Below, one piece after another: positions 25,325 to 33,700 of a DNA stretch of 64,000 nucleotides; positions within the stretch are counted from its first letter, which is position 1, and each line of letters starts with the position of its first letter. The notes below the pieces were generated by a model, which had not been told where the DNA came from, made no database searches, and was given only the letters and a program-made list of their open reading frames with translations. Position numbers and translations under genes: made by a program. Origin of the DNA: Pseudanabaena sp. lw0831 (GTDB taxonomy: Bacteria; Cyanobacteriota; Cyanobacteriia; Pseudanabaenales; Pseudanabaenaceae); NCBI RefSeq assembly GCF_016584665.1, contig NZ_BBJB01000095.1, forward strand, positions 1-64,000, given 5' to 3'.

Positions 25325-25397
25325 GCTCCTGTAGCCCAATGGAAGAGGCGTTCGGCTTAGAACCGAAGCGTTGGAGGTTCAAATCCTCTCAGGAGTA
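25325..25397 (+). tRNA. tRNA-Leu-like (anticodon TAG) with short variable arm
   Basis: Acceptor GCTCCTG/CAGGAGT, anticodon stem TTCGG/CCGAA with loop CTTAGAA (anticodon 25358-25360) and T-arm GGAGG-TTCAAAT-CCTCT form a good cloverleaf. Normal bacterial tRNA-Leu is class II with a long variable arm; here only GCGTT is present. The anticodon predicts CUN leucine codons, but charging identity is open. Confidence 0.75.
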
Positions 25398-25399
25398 TT

Positions 25400-25432
25400 G
25401 AATAAATGCAGAGCAAAACACTGCATTTATTC
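25400..25432. repeat. hairpin between tRNA-Leu-like and tRNA-Pro
   Basis: GAATAAATGCAG and its exact complement enclose a 9-nt loop. Confidence 0.75.
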
Positions 25433-25438
25433 TCTTTT

Positions 25439-25510
25439 CCAGGTGTGGCGCAGAGGTAGCGCGGCTGCTTTGGGAGCAGAAGGTCATAGGTTCAATCCCT
25501 ATCACTTGGA
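25439..25510 (+). tRNA. tRNA-Pro (anticodon TGG)
   Basis: Acceptor CCAGGTG/CACTTGG with one G-T pair; D-stem GCGC/GCGC; loop TTTGGGA gives anticodon TGG at 25471-25473; T-arm ATAGG-TTCAATC-CCTAT. One mismatch closes the anticodon stem. Confidence 0.8.
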
Positions 25511-25531
25511 TACAGCGCTATGCGCTGAAAT

Positions 25532-25572
25532 CAATGCAAGAAAAACTTGCTTCGCAAATTTTTCTTGCATTG
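25532..25572. repeat. hairpin between tRNA-Pro and tRNA-Met/Ile
   Basis: CAATGCAAGAAAAACTTGC and its complement (one mismatch) enclose a TTC apex. Confidence 0.78.
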
Positions 25573-25581
25573 GGAAAGCTA

Positions 25582-25655
25582 TGCAGGGATGGAGCAAGGG
25601 AGGCTCTTGAGACTCATAACCTCAAAATCGGCAGGTTCAACTCCTGCCTCTGCAA
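25582..25655 (+). tRNA. tRNA-Met or tRNA-Ile2 (anticodon CAT)
   Basis: Acceptor TGCAGGG/CTCTGCA, D-stem GGAG/CTCT, loop CTCATAA with anticodon CAT at 25615-25617, T-arm GCAGG-TTCAACT-CCTGC. The first pair is T-A, so it is not a clear initiator. Whether it is elongator Met or lysidine-modified Ile cannot be told. One A-C mismatch closes the anticodon loop. Confidence 0.72.
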
Positions 25656-25689
25656 CTAATTTCTCAGCAATTACTGATCAAACGATCCA

Positions 25690-25740
25690 CTAGAAATTTT
25701 TTGAAAGTGTTGCTTCGCAACACTTTCAAAAAATTTCTAG
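25690..25740. repeat. 24-bp-arm perfect hairpin before tRNA-Lys
   Basis: Arms starting CTAGAAATTTTTTGAAAGTG meet at GC-TTC-GC. It is followed by GTTTGAGCGCAAAGCGCTGT, the inverted form of the flank word seen at 24831 and 27967. Confidence 0.88.
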
Positions 25741-25771
25741 GTTTGAGCGCAAAGCGCTGTAAATCAATTTT

Positions 25772-25844
25772 GCTGATGTAGCTCAATTGGCAGAGCGTCT
25801 GTCTTTTAAACAGGGGGTTACGGGTTCAATTCCCGTCATCAGCA
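25772..25844 (+). tRNA. tRNA-Lys (anticodon TTT)
   Basis: All stems are well formed: acceptor GCTGATG/CATCAGC, D-stem GCTC/GAGC, loop CTTTTAA (anticodon 25805-25807), T-arm ACGGG-TTCAATT-CCCGT. It is the most regular member of the array. Confidence 0.9.
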
Positions 25845-25992
25845 TCAGATCTTTGATGGGTGTACTTGTTGACATATCCATTACCAATTAATTCAGGAGA
25901 ACGATCATGTTGCATTTTTACTCGCCAGATTTCTTGAAAATTTTTTACTTCATTATCAACTTTCAAAATTCCGTTATTAGATATTTGAGATT

Positions 25993-26463
25993 ATGAGCGA
26001 ACATCGGCTAGAAGAAATTGTGATCGAACGCCCGCGTGGTGGTATGAGACAAAGCTCTCGCAGATTAAAAGGTGTGCAAAAGAAACTCGATCGCTTAACC
26101 CTTGAAGCTAGCGAGGATGGTTTACTCAGTCCCTACTTAATCAAAGTGAGACAGAAAACCAAATATTTCTCCGATCATCTGGCTCCATTACGGCGATTTT
26201 TGCGATCGCATGTTGGTCAACCTTGGGATTTGGTGTATAGCGAACTATGCGATCGCCTAGACCAAAGAACTGTGACTGGACAGCATGTGGTTACACATCT
26301 CTGGCAGTATGTGGAACGCTATGTCGAAATCGTCGATGGCAAGCCTTACCGTAAGCCATATCAACCTCGCTACCTTGATGACAGCTGTTTTGACAGAAGG
26401 TATGACAAATTTTATGTTCATCCTGAAACATGGCTGCTATGTGAAGCAAAGCTATCCAAGTAA
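25993..26463 (+). CDS. conserved-looking protein encoded within the tRNA array, unknown function
   Basis: The 156-residue basic protein starts at an ATG 12 bp past an AT-rich spacer. Residues 1-50 are very basic (RPRGGMRQSSRRLKGVQKKL), suggesting nucleic-acid contact. Later it has SDHLAPLRRFLRSHVGQPWD, LVYSELCDRLDQRTVTGQHV and YDKFYVHPETWLLCEAKL. The VGQPWD-VYSEL wording reminds me of uncharacterised proteins in other bacterial phyla, but I cannot name the family. It sits between tRNA-Lys and tRNA-Arg in the same direction, and its stop codon lies within a hairpin. Confidence 0.7.
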   Translation: MSEHRLEEIVIERPRGGMRQSSRRLKGVQKKLDRLTLEASEDGLLSPYLIKVRQKTKYFSDHLAPLRRFLRSHVGQPWDLVYSELCDRLDQRTVTGQHVVTHLWQYVERYVEIVDGKPYRKPYQPRYLDDSCFDRRYDKFYVHPETWLLCEAKLSK

Positions 26464-26497
26464 ACAGAGTGAGTGCTTTGCACTCACTCTGTTTACT
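26459..26497 (+). terminator. hairpin overlapping the stop of the array ORF
   Basis: AGTAAACAGAGTGAGTGC and its exact complement enclose TTT. The TAA stop at 26461-26463 is inside the left arm. Confidence 0.82.
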
Positions 26498-26502
26498 ATT
26501 TT

Positions 26503-26574
26503 GGGAATGTCGCCTAATGGAGGGGCATCGATCTTCTAAATCGATCTGTGTAGGTTCGAGTCCTACCATTCCTG
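26503..26574 (+). tRNA. tRNA-Arg (anticodon TCT)
   Basis: Acceptor GGGAATG/CATTCCT, anticodon stem TCGAT/ATCGA with loop CTTCTAA (anticodon 26535-26537) and T-arm GTAGG-TTCGAGT-CCTAC are well formed. It is the last tRNA of the array. Confidence 0.85.
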
Positions 26575-26587
26575 TTTTTGCGATTTA

Positions 26588-26644
26588 ATAAAGAACTGAT
26601 TTTTTTAGCGTGGCAAAGCCACGCTAAAAAAATCAGTTCTTTAT
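26588..26644. terminator. 27-bp-arm perfect hairpin closing the tRNA array
   Basis: Arms starting ATAAAGAACTGATTTTTTTA meet at GC-AAA-GC. It starts 14 bp after tRNA-Arg and probably ends the array transcript. Confidence 0.88.
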
Positions 26645-26734
26645 ACATGATTATTTGATGAAAGTTTGATTGGTGATAGCGATCGCATTATGATATTCAA
26701 ACTGCGATAAGTATGCATACCGAGATTGAGTTTG

Positions 26735-27955
26735 ATGACTGCCCAAGAAATATATAGCAAGTCCGAGCATGAACCAAGCAACCCCAAAGACTGGGCTTGG
26801 AAATTTTGGCAAGTCGTACCGCTTTATCCGTATGGGCAAAGGCGAACAATTCGTAAGGAAGTCGTCAAAGACTCGATCTGGACATTTGATCAGATTCAGG
26901 GGATTTTTTATGTAGTTGTACCGATTAGGATGACGGTTGTAAAACTAGAAACAGGGGGACTACTCGTATATGCACCCGTCGCGCCGACTCTAGAATGTAT
27001 TCGCCTTGTGAACGAGCTTGTAACAGAACATGGTGAAGTCAAGTACATTATCTTGCCGACAGTTTCAGGGATTGAGCATAAAGTTTTTGTGGGGCCATTT
27101 GCGCGATATTTCCACAATGCTCATGTTTATGTCTCACCGCACCAGTGGAGTTTCCCATTTAATTTACCTCTCAGTTGGTTAGGTATGCCTTGGGGACGCA
27201 CATCGATTTTGCCAGAAGATATTTCGCAAACTCCCTTTGCTGCACAGTTTGACTATGCCGTTCTGGGTTCAATTGAATTGGGACTAGGCAAATTTGCAGA
27301 AGTTGCGCTATTTGATAAGCGATCGCAGACTTTGCTTGTTACCGATACGATTGTCTCAATTCCTGAAAAGCCGCCTGAGATATTACAACTCGATCCCTAT
27401 CCATTACTATTTCATGCCAGAGATAGTGCTGCTGAAGCGATTACTGACACAGAAGCCAATCGCATTCGAGGATGGCAAAGAACGGCTCTATTTTTGTTCT
27501 ATTTCCGTCCTCAAGTTTTGGCAACGGTTTCCTTTATGCAAGCCTTGCTTGATATTGCGAAAGCCCCAGAGCGATCGCGCAAGGCTTTTTTTGGGATATT
27601 CCCTTTTAGATGGAGAGAAGATTGGTATAAATCTTTTGAGATCCTGCGCGGTAATGGTCGCATTTTTGTTGCCCCAATTTTGCAAACTTTGATTCTCAAT
27701 CGAGATCCTCAAGTTGTGATTGCATGGGCTAACAAGGTTGCTAATTGGGATTTTGTGCGAATTATTTCTTGTCATTTTGACAATGCGATTGCGGTCACAC
27801 CTAGCGAGTTTCGTCAAGCCTTTAACTTTTTAGAAAAGAATCCGCAACCTTCAGCAACTGCGAACCTCTCTAAAGAAGATTTTGAAGTTCTCAATCAAAT
27901 TAATAATATTTTGCAAGGATATCGCATTATTAGAGAAGCAAGGGACAAAATCTAA
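26735..27955 (+). CDS. DUF4336 protein, metallo-beta-lactamase-like fold
   Basis: From the ATG at 26735 the product is 406 residues. The pattern VVVPIRMTVVKLETGGLLVY, VKYIILPTVSGIEHKVFVGP and QFDYAVLGSIELGLGKFAEV, then DTIVSIPEKPP, is the DUF4336 family, related to metallo-beta-lactamase folds but with a sparse metal-ligand set (SGIEHKVF in place of HxHxDH). It occurs in cyanobacteria and plastid-bearing organisms; the function is unknown. It is transcribed alone and ends at a long hairpin shared with the convergent CHAT gene. Confidence 0.78.
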   Translation: MTAQEIYSKSEHEPSNPKDWAWKFWQVVPLYPYGQRRTIRKEVVKDSIWTFDQIQGIFYVVVPIRMTVVKLETGGLLVYAPVAPTLECIRLVNELVTEHGEVKYIILPTVSGIEHKVFVGPFARYFHNAHVYVSPHQWSFPFNLPLSWLGMPWGRTSILPEDISQTPFAAQFDYAVLGSIELGLGKFAEVALFDKRSQTLLVTDTIVSIPEKPPEILQLDPYPLLFHARDSAAEAITDTEANRIRGWQRTALFLFYFRPQVLATVSFMQALLDIAKAPERSRKAFFGIFPFRWREDWYKSFEILRGNGRIFVAPILQTLILNRDPQVVIAWANKVANWDFVRIISCHFDNAIAVTPSEFRQAFNFLEKNPQPSATANLSKEDFEVLNQINNILQGYRIIREARDKI

Positions 27956-27988
27956 TATCGTCAGTTACAGCGCTTTGCACTCAAACCC

Positions 27989-28047
27989 GAACCAATAAAC
28001 TGTTTGGAAATGTTGCGAAGCAACATTTCCAAACAGTTTATTGGTTC
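27989..28047. terminator. 28-bp-arm perfect hairpin between convergent genes
   Basis: Arms starting GAACCAATAAACTGTTTGGA meet at GC-GAA-GC. The word CAGCGCTTTGCACTCAAACC precedes it (27968-27987), as at 24831. It separates the DUF4336 gene from the CHAT gene. Confidence 0.9.
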
Positions 28048-28054
28048 GTTAGTC

Positions 28055-30709
28055 TTATAGCCAGTTACCTAGCAACACAAAAGGAGCCCAAAAATAAGGA
28101 TGATTATGTTTTGGATCTTTAAGTAAAGCCTGTTGTGCAGTTCTTAAAGATGCTGCTCTGGTGACATTAGCTGAAGATAAACTTTGATAGAGCGCAATCA
28201 TAAACTTTGAAGTAGCTTCGTCATCGACTGACCAGAGCGAAGCGATCGTACTTCTTGCGCCTGCTCGTACTGCCATTCCCGCCAAACCTAGGGCTGCCCG
28301 TTTGTCGCCTACAGCTGTTTGACAAGCACTCAAAATCAATAACTCTACAGGCTCCCGATTACTACGATCATTAGAGCGCAATAATTGATAGAGATTCTCA
28401 ATCGTCAATTTGCCATCGTAAGTAAGTAGATAAGTATTTTCAGCTTCAGAACTGAAGTTACCATGTGTAGCAAGATGAATGATCGGGAAAGGGAGTGATA
28501 TAAGTGTTTTTGCTAGATTTTGCTTAGTAAAGTTAGCATTAATAAAAATAGAACTTAAGGGAACTTGTTTGTTGATTTCTTGTAACTCGCCTTTTACATT
28601 GGGTAGAGCCGAAAACCCTTGTCTTGCCTCAGTCAAGCCTCCGATTAAAGCTGAAACTTTTTGCTTGGCGATCGGTTTTGGATCGATTAGCTGTAGGCTC
28701 GGAGTTAGAGCGATGTCGTAATTCTCTATTAAGAACTGCTTTCCATCATGTAAAACTGACATGGGAATATTTCTTAAAGAGCCATCTGAGACAAAGATGA
28801 TAGTTTTGATCTGGCTTTGAGCGATCGCACTAGCCGCAGGACGAATTAACCAATCATAAATACGTTGAGCGCTGGAGAGATAATCTTCAGACAAAGGATC
28901 TCTAAGATTTAGGCGTAAATCGATTACCATGTCGTCCATCTCTGCTGATGTAACTTTACTAGCATAGTGACGAAGCGGTTGATTGGGCAGACTGAGAATC
29001 ACTTCTAAACGGTCTTCGAGAATGATCGGATAAATGACAGCAGCAGTTTTGTCTACTTGGCCAATATCAACTTGAGCTGCATTAAGACAGTCTGAACGGA
29101 AAAAATTAACTAGTTCCGCAATTTGCAACGATTCGATCGCTTCTTGAGCTTTGACTAAGTTTTTTTGTTTATCACCTGATTCGCCTTGCAGTAATAAGCT
29201 CACAAGTTGCCGATAGACAGGCTCGACAGTTTCTCGAAATGAGAACTGCACATTGGGGTTTACAAATACCAGATCGCTGCGTAATTGCCGCAAACCATTG
29301 ACAGCTTCTGTATAGGCAAGAATTGCGTTTTTAGTATCTCCTTTTGCGTTGAGCAATCTACCTAGTTGCCATTGCCAACGATAAGCAATATCGGTTGCGT
29401 TAATACTTTGGGCGATCGCTAAAGCTTGTTGGGTTAGATTTTGAGCTGATTCAATTTGTTTACTTTGTTCGTAAGCATTTCCTAGAGCGCCGAGCGCATG
29501 GGAGAGAGTGCGATTATCGTTAATGAATTTAGCTTGTTGTGCAGAAATAGCTAATATTTTTGCGGCTTCGGCTAATAGAGCATCAGTTATATTTTGGCGG
29601 GTAAACTTAGTTAGTCTCAGTAAGCTTTCGCCATAATTGATTCGTGCAAAGATTTCCTCTCGGCTGTTTTCCAGCTTTGACAATTCTGCCGCAATTTGCG
29701 ATCGCATTTCTAAAGCCTCTGAGAAGTTCTCAGATTCAATTAACAAACTAAATAAGTTCAGTTGGGCTTGTATATTTGTCAGCGATCGCCCTGTTGCCTG
29801 TCCAGATTTTTTATAAAATTCTGCCGCAGTTTCCGTTTTACCTTCGAGACGGGCTAGATTACCCAGTCTTAACAGCGCAATACTTTTTTGTTCGTTATTA
29901 GTCCGATCTCTATTAGAAAGGTGATTGAGAATTTCCAAGCTCTTGTCTAAAGGTTGATGCGCCAGTTTGAGATCCCCAACAGTAGTCAACATATCGCCAT
30001 AGTTATAGAGTGCGATCGCAATTAGGTTATCATCAGATATTTTTGGTAATAATGATTGAACTGATTCTAAAGTTTGTAGCGATCGCCGATAAAAGCCTTG
30101 AGTCTTGAGAGCTTGAGCTTGATTGAGAACATTGCGAATTTGCTGATCAAGATCGCCAAGTTTAGAGTGCAAAATGGCGGCTTCTTGCCAGACAGTAATC
30201 GCCTCCTCGATTTTGCCTAAACCTATATCCAAATTCCCTTGGGTATCTAGAGCCTGTGCGATCGCTCTTTGACTCGCGGTATTAACTTCTAGAGATCGCG
30301 AAATTTGTAAACTTTGGGTGATCGTGCGATCGGCTTCTTGCCATTGTCCTAATTTTTGATGAGCTAAGGATAGATTGCTTAAAGTTATGGCTAAATCTAA
30401 GGAATTATTTTGCTGTTGATAGATTTTTATAGCTTGCTCCCATACTTTAATTGCTTCTTGCCATTGTCCTAATTGATAAAAAGACTTACCGCGATTAAAT
30501 AATGTATTTGGCTGCTCTGAATTTGCTTGGACTGCTTGAGAACTCAGTTGCGAAGTAATGGTAGATGCCAATATTGGTTGAACGAGTGTAGTCAGAAAAA
30601 ACAACAGAAAAACCAAACCTAGATTTTTGATAAAAGCGACGCGACGCTTTGTTTTTATCAAAAATCTAGTGATTCGGGCTTTCGCAAAACTTTGTAATAA
30701 TCGCTTCAT
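28055..30709 (-). CDS. TPR-CHAT protein (caspase-like), last gene of TPS locus
   Basis: The ATG at 30709 gives 884 residues and avoids overlap with the haemagglutinin gene upstream; a start at 30754 would overlap it by 28 bp. Residues about 25-55 form a signal/anchor helix (LGLVFLLFFLTTLVQPILAS). About 500 residues of TPR helices follow (for example GKSFYQLGQWQEAIKVWEQA). The C-terminal CHAT domain has the catalytic His in IIHLATHGNFSSEAENTYLL and Cys in ELLILSACQTAVGDKRAALG, then ASLWSVDDEATSKFMIAL. CHAT proteases are caspase relatives. Linkage to two-partner secretion genes is common in cyanobacteria, but the role is unproven. Confidence 0.9.
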   Translation of the reverse strand: MKRLLQSFAKARITRFLIKTKRRVAFIKNLGLVFLLFFLTTLVQPILASTITSQLSSQAVQANSEQPNTLFNRGKSFYQLGQWQEAIKVWEQAIKIYQQQNNSLDLAITLSNLSLAHQKLGQWQEADRTITQSLQISRSLEVNTASQRAIAQALDTQGNLDIGLGKIEEAITVWQEAAILHSKLGDLDQQIRNVLNQAQALKTQGFYRRSLQTLESVQSLLPKISDDNLIAIALYNYGDMLTTVGDLKLAHQPLDKSLEILNHLSNRDRTNNEQKSIALLRLGNLARLEGKTETAAEFYKKSGQATGRSLTNIQAQLNLFSLLIESENFSEALEMRSQIAAELSKLENSREEIFARINYGESLLRLTKFTRQNITDALLAEAAKILAISAQQAKFINDNRTLSHALGALGNAYEQSKQIESAQNLTQQALAIAQSINATDIAYRWQWQLGRLLNAKGDTKNAILAYTEAVNGLRQLRSDLVFVNPNVQFSFRETVEPVYRQLVSLLLQGESGDKQKNLVKAQEAIESLQIAELVNFFRSDCLNAAQVDIGQVDKTAAVIYPIILEDRLEVILSLPNQPLRHYASKVTSAEMDDMVIDLRLNLRDPLSEDYLSSAQRIYDWLIRPAASAIAQSQIKTIIFVSDGSLRNIPMSVLHDGKQFLIENYDIALTPSLQLIDPKPIAKQKVSALIGGLTEARQGFSALPNVKGELQEINKQVPLSSIFINANFTKQNLAKTLISLPFPIIHLATHGNFSSEAENTYLLTYDGKLTIENLYQLLRSNDRSNREPVELLILSACQTAVGDKRAALGLAGMAVRAGARSTIASLWSVDDEATSKFMIALYQSLSSANVTRAASLRTAQQALLKDPKHNHPYFWAPFVLLGNWL

Positions 30710-30726
30710 AGATTTATTTCTACTAG

Positions 30727-33700
30727 TTAACGGCATTGTAATTGTTTCGCCCAAGTTGATGCAGGTATAGCTTTGGCAACTTCTGCGACAAGAGAAACTT
30801 CGCCATAGGGATTAACAGTCCATCCTTGCGCCTCAACAATGCGATCGGGTAATGCATCAGTAGTTTGATTCGATTGTAGCTGCTTAGCCCAAGATGGAGT
30901 TGGCACAATTTGTGAAGATCCAGTTACAAGTGCAACTTCACCATAGGGATTTATTGTCCTTCTGCGCGCCTCAGCTATACGCTCTGGATTAGTCGGCATA
31001 CCCAGATTTTCCTGCAAGCTATTACCACTAATCACATCAGCAGGACTAGCAGGAATACCGCCTCGACCTGTGATCACAAATGCGCTACCTTGGCGATCGG
31101 CTAAACATTTCTGAGTGACAAGTTTGCTGGCATCACCAATATCTACAGGCAAATTAGTCAGTCCTTTACTGGGATCGACTCCTGGAGTATTGATATTTAC
31201 AGTTCCATTTACACCAAATTGAGAACTAGCGGTAATGTCGCTTAAAGGAGTGAGGACAGGGCGGAATTCTAGTCCAAAGATACCGTTGGTTGTGAGATTG
31301 ATATTACCGCCGTTACCTGTAAAAGCATTTGCGAAGATATCGCTATTTTCATTGGGTAGAGCAACAATGAAACCAGCAGTAATATTGATATTCCCCCCGT
31401 TACCACCTGCAAGGGAAGTGCCTGCGGTGGTGCTGATCTGACTACCATAGCGCAATAGCAAGATAGAGGGAATGTTAAGAGTAATATTACCTCCATTAGC
31501 ACTAGCTGTTTCGGCAGTGATAGAAGAGCCATTTAGCAGAGTGAGGAAGTTAGATATGAGGGTGATATTGCCACCAATGCCAGCACCGAGACTGCCAACG
31601 GCGATTTGCGCCCCATCCCGAAGGGTGACAGATTCAGGGTCGATAAAGATATCACCACCTCGACCTGTAGAGTTTGCTAAGGTATTCGCAAATAAGCCTG
31701 TTTTTGATCCTAAAAGATTGAATTGATTCACAACCCTCACGTCGATTGTGCCTGAGTCACCAATACTAGATGTCGCGGTTTGGATCTGTGCACCGTTGGA
31801 GATTGTAAAGTCATCAGCGCTCACAAAGATATCGCCAGCTCTGCCTCTTCCAGATGTGGAAGCAGATACTAAAACTCCATCGGTGAGAGTGAGCTGTTTG
31901 GTGGTGAAAGTGATATTTCCTGCTTTTCCTGCATTATCCATCAGCCCTGTTGTTTCGACAGCGAGTTTCCCTTGTCCTGCGATCGCAATTGATAGTGGGG
32001 CTGTGATAAACAAATCACCACCATTGCCAATGCTAGAAGTGGAAGCTGAGATTTGGGAATTTGGGGCTAAGGCAATGTTGATATAGCCGAGATTGCTGTA
32101 AGGATTGAGTCTTAGAGTTCCTGCTGGGGATATCCCTTGGGTTTCAGCAAATACACCGACTGTGCCGAAAAGATTCATTTGAGATGCGTTGAGAGTAATG
32201 CTACCACCGCCGTCGGGATTAGTTGCGGTGGCGCTAGCAGTCGCAGTAATCCTTCCTTTATCGGTGAGGGTGAGGATCGGCGTGTTAATGACGATACTTC
32301 CTGCTTTACCTGCATTATTGGTTTGGACAGATAGAACTGGGAATGCATCGAGTACGCGCGTTAAGTCAACAGATGTAGGAGCGTTAATTGTAATATTGCC
32401 GCCTGTTCCTGAGCCATTGGTTTCAGCCAATACTTTGGAATCGTCGTTAATCTTGACTATGGGTGCATTAATAGTTATGTCTCCCGCCTTACCTTGGGCG
32501 TTGGTTGTTGCCGTGACTTTACTGTTGTTTTGGAAGGTTATGATCGTGGGGCTAGTGATCGAGATATTGCCCGCAGGGTCTTTACTTTGAGTAGCTGTGT
32601 TGATCGTAGTTGTATCAAAGGTGAGGCTTCCTATTGTATTAGAGATCGCCACATCTCCCGATATGCCACTTTTCCCAACTTCAAAGGTAATTGGGCTACC
32701 AAAGGGGAGTTCAACAATTAAATCTTGACTAGTACTAATTTGCACATTTGTAATAGCTAGATCTCCCAATCCATCAATTTTTACTGCCCCTGCTTGCCCC
32801 TTAGAAGATTGAGTAAAGATCTCAAAATTACTGATTTGGTCTTTAGCAACTATTTTAATGTCACCACCAGCACCACTTTCTCCCAGTTTTGATATTGCGG
32901 TAGCAAGCAAGTAGCGCCTAGGATCGAAACCATTTGTGATGATGCTGCCGTTGGATGCAGACAAGGAAATCTCTCCAGCATTTCCTACATTGCCATTAGT
33001 CGAATTGGTGTATGAAGATGATGCCGATCTATTGAAAGAGATATTGCCGTTAGAGGTAAAGAAAGAAATTGCTCCTCCATTTCCCGCATTGCCAGTATCT
33101 GAGCTTGAATAGGCAAATGATGCCGATCTTGTGAGTAAGATATTACCGATAGAGGTATTAAAAGAAATCTTTCCCCCGTTTCCAGCATTACCAAAAGATG
33201 ATTGTGAGTATGCAGAAGAGGAGGAGTTAGTGAGCGAAATGTTACCGCTAGAGGTAGCGAATGAGATTACCCCAGCATTGCCTGCATTACCAGAGTTAGA
33301 GCTTGAATATGATGACGGGCTTGAGCTTTCTAGTGAAATATTACCATTGGTGTTAGAGAAAGAAATCGCACCACCATTTCCTGCATTGCCAGAGTCAGAT
33401 TGTGAGTATGAGGATATGAATATTGAGCCATTGATCGAGATATTACCATTGGTATTAGAGAATGATATCGTACCACCACTTCCTGTATTACTAGAATTAG
33501 ATCGCGAAGTTGCGGACAAGTTAGAGTTGTCTAGCAAGATATTACCATTGATATTAGCGAAAGAGATTGCTCCTCCATTTCCAGAAGTAGAAGAGGACGA
33601 GTCAGTAGTTGCCCCAGCAAGAGAAATATTACCGTTTGTATTAGAGAAAGAAATTGCTCCTCCATTCCCCACACCGACAGAAGAGTTTGAGACAGAGATT

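Noticed and set aside
25371-25610. A plus-strand reading frame across the tRNA genes
   Set aside because: It overlaps tRNA-Leu-like and tRNA-Pro fully and has no ribosome binding site; tRNA folds explain the sequence.
25084-26644. Integron-like cassette array (tRNAs as cassettes, hairpins as attC)
   Set aside because: attC sites are imperfect with conserved R boxes and extrahelical bases; these hairpins are near-perfect, unlike each other, and also occur all over the window. No integrase gene is present.
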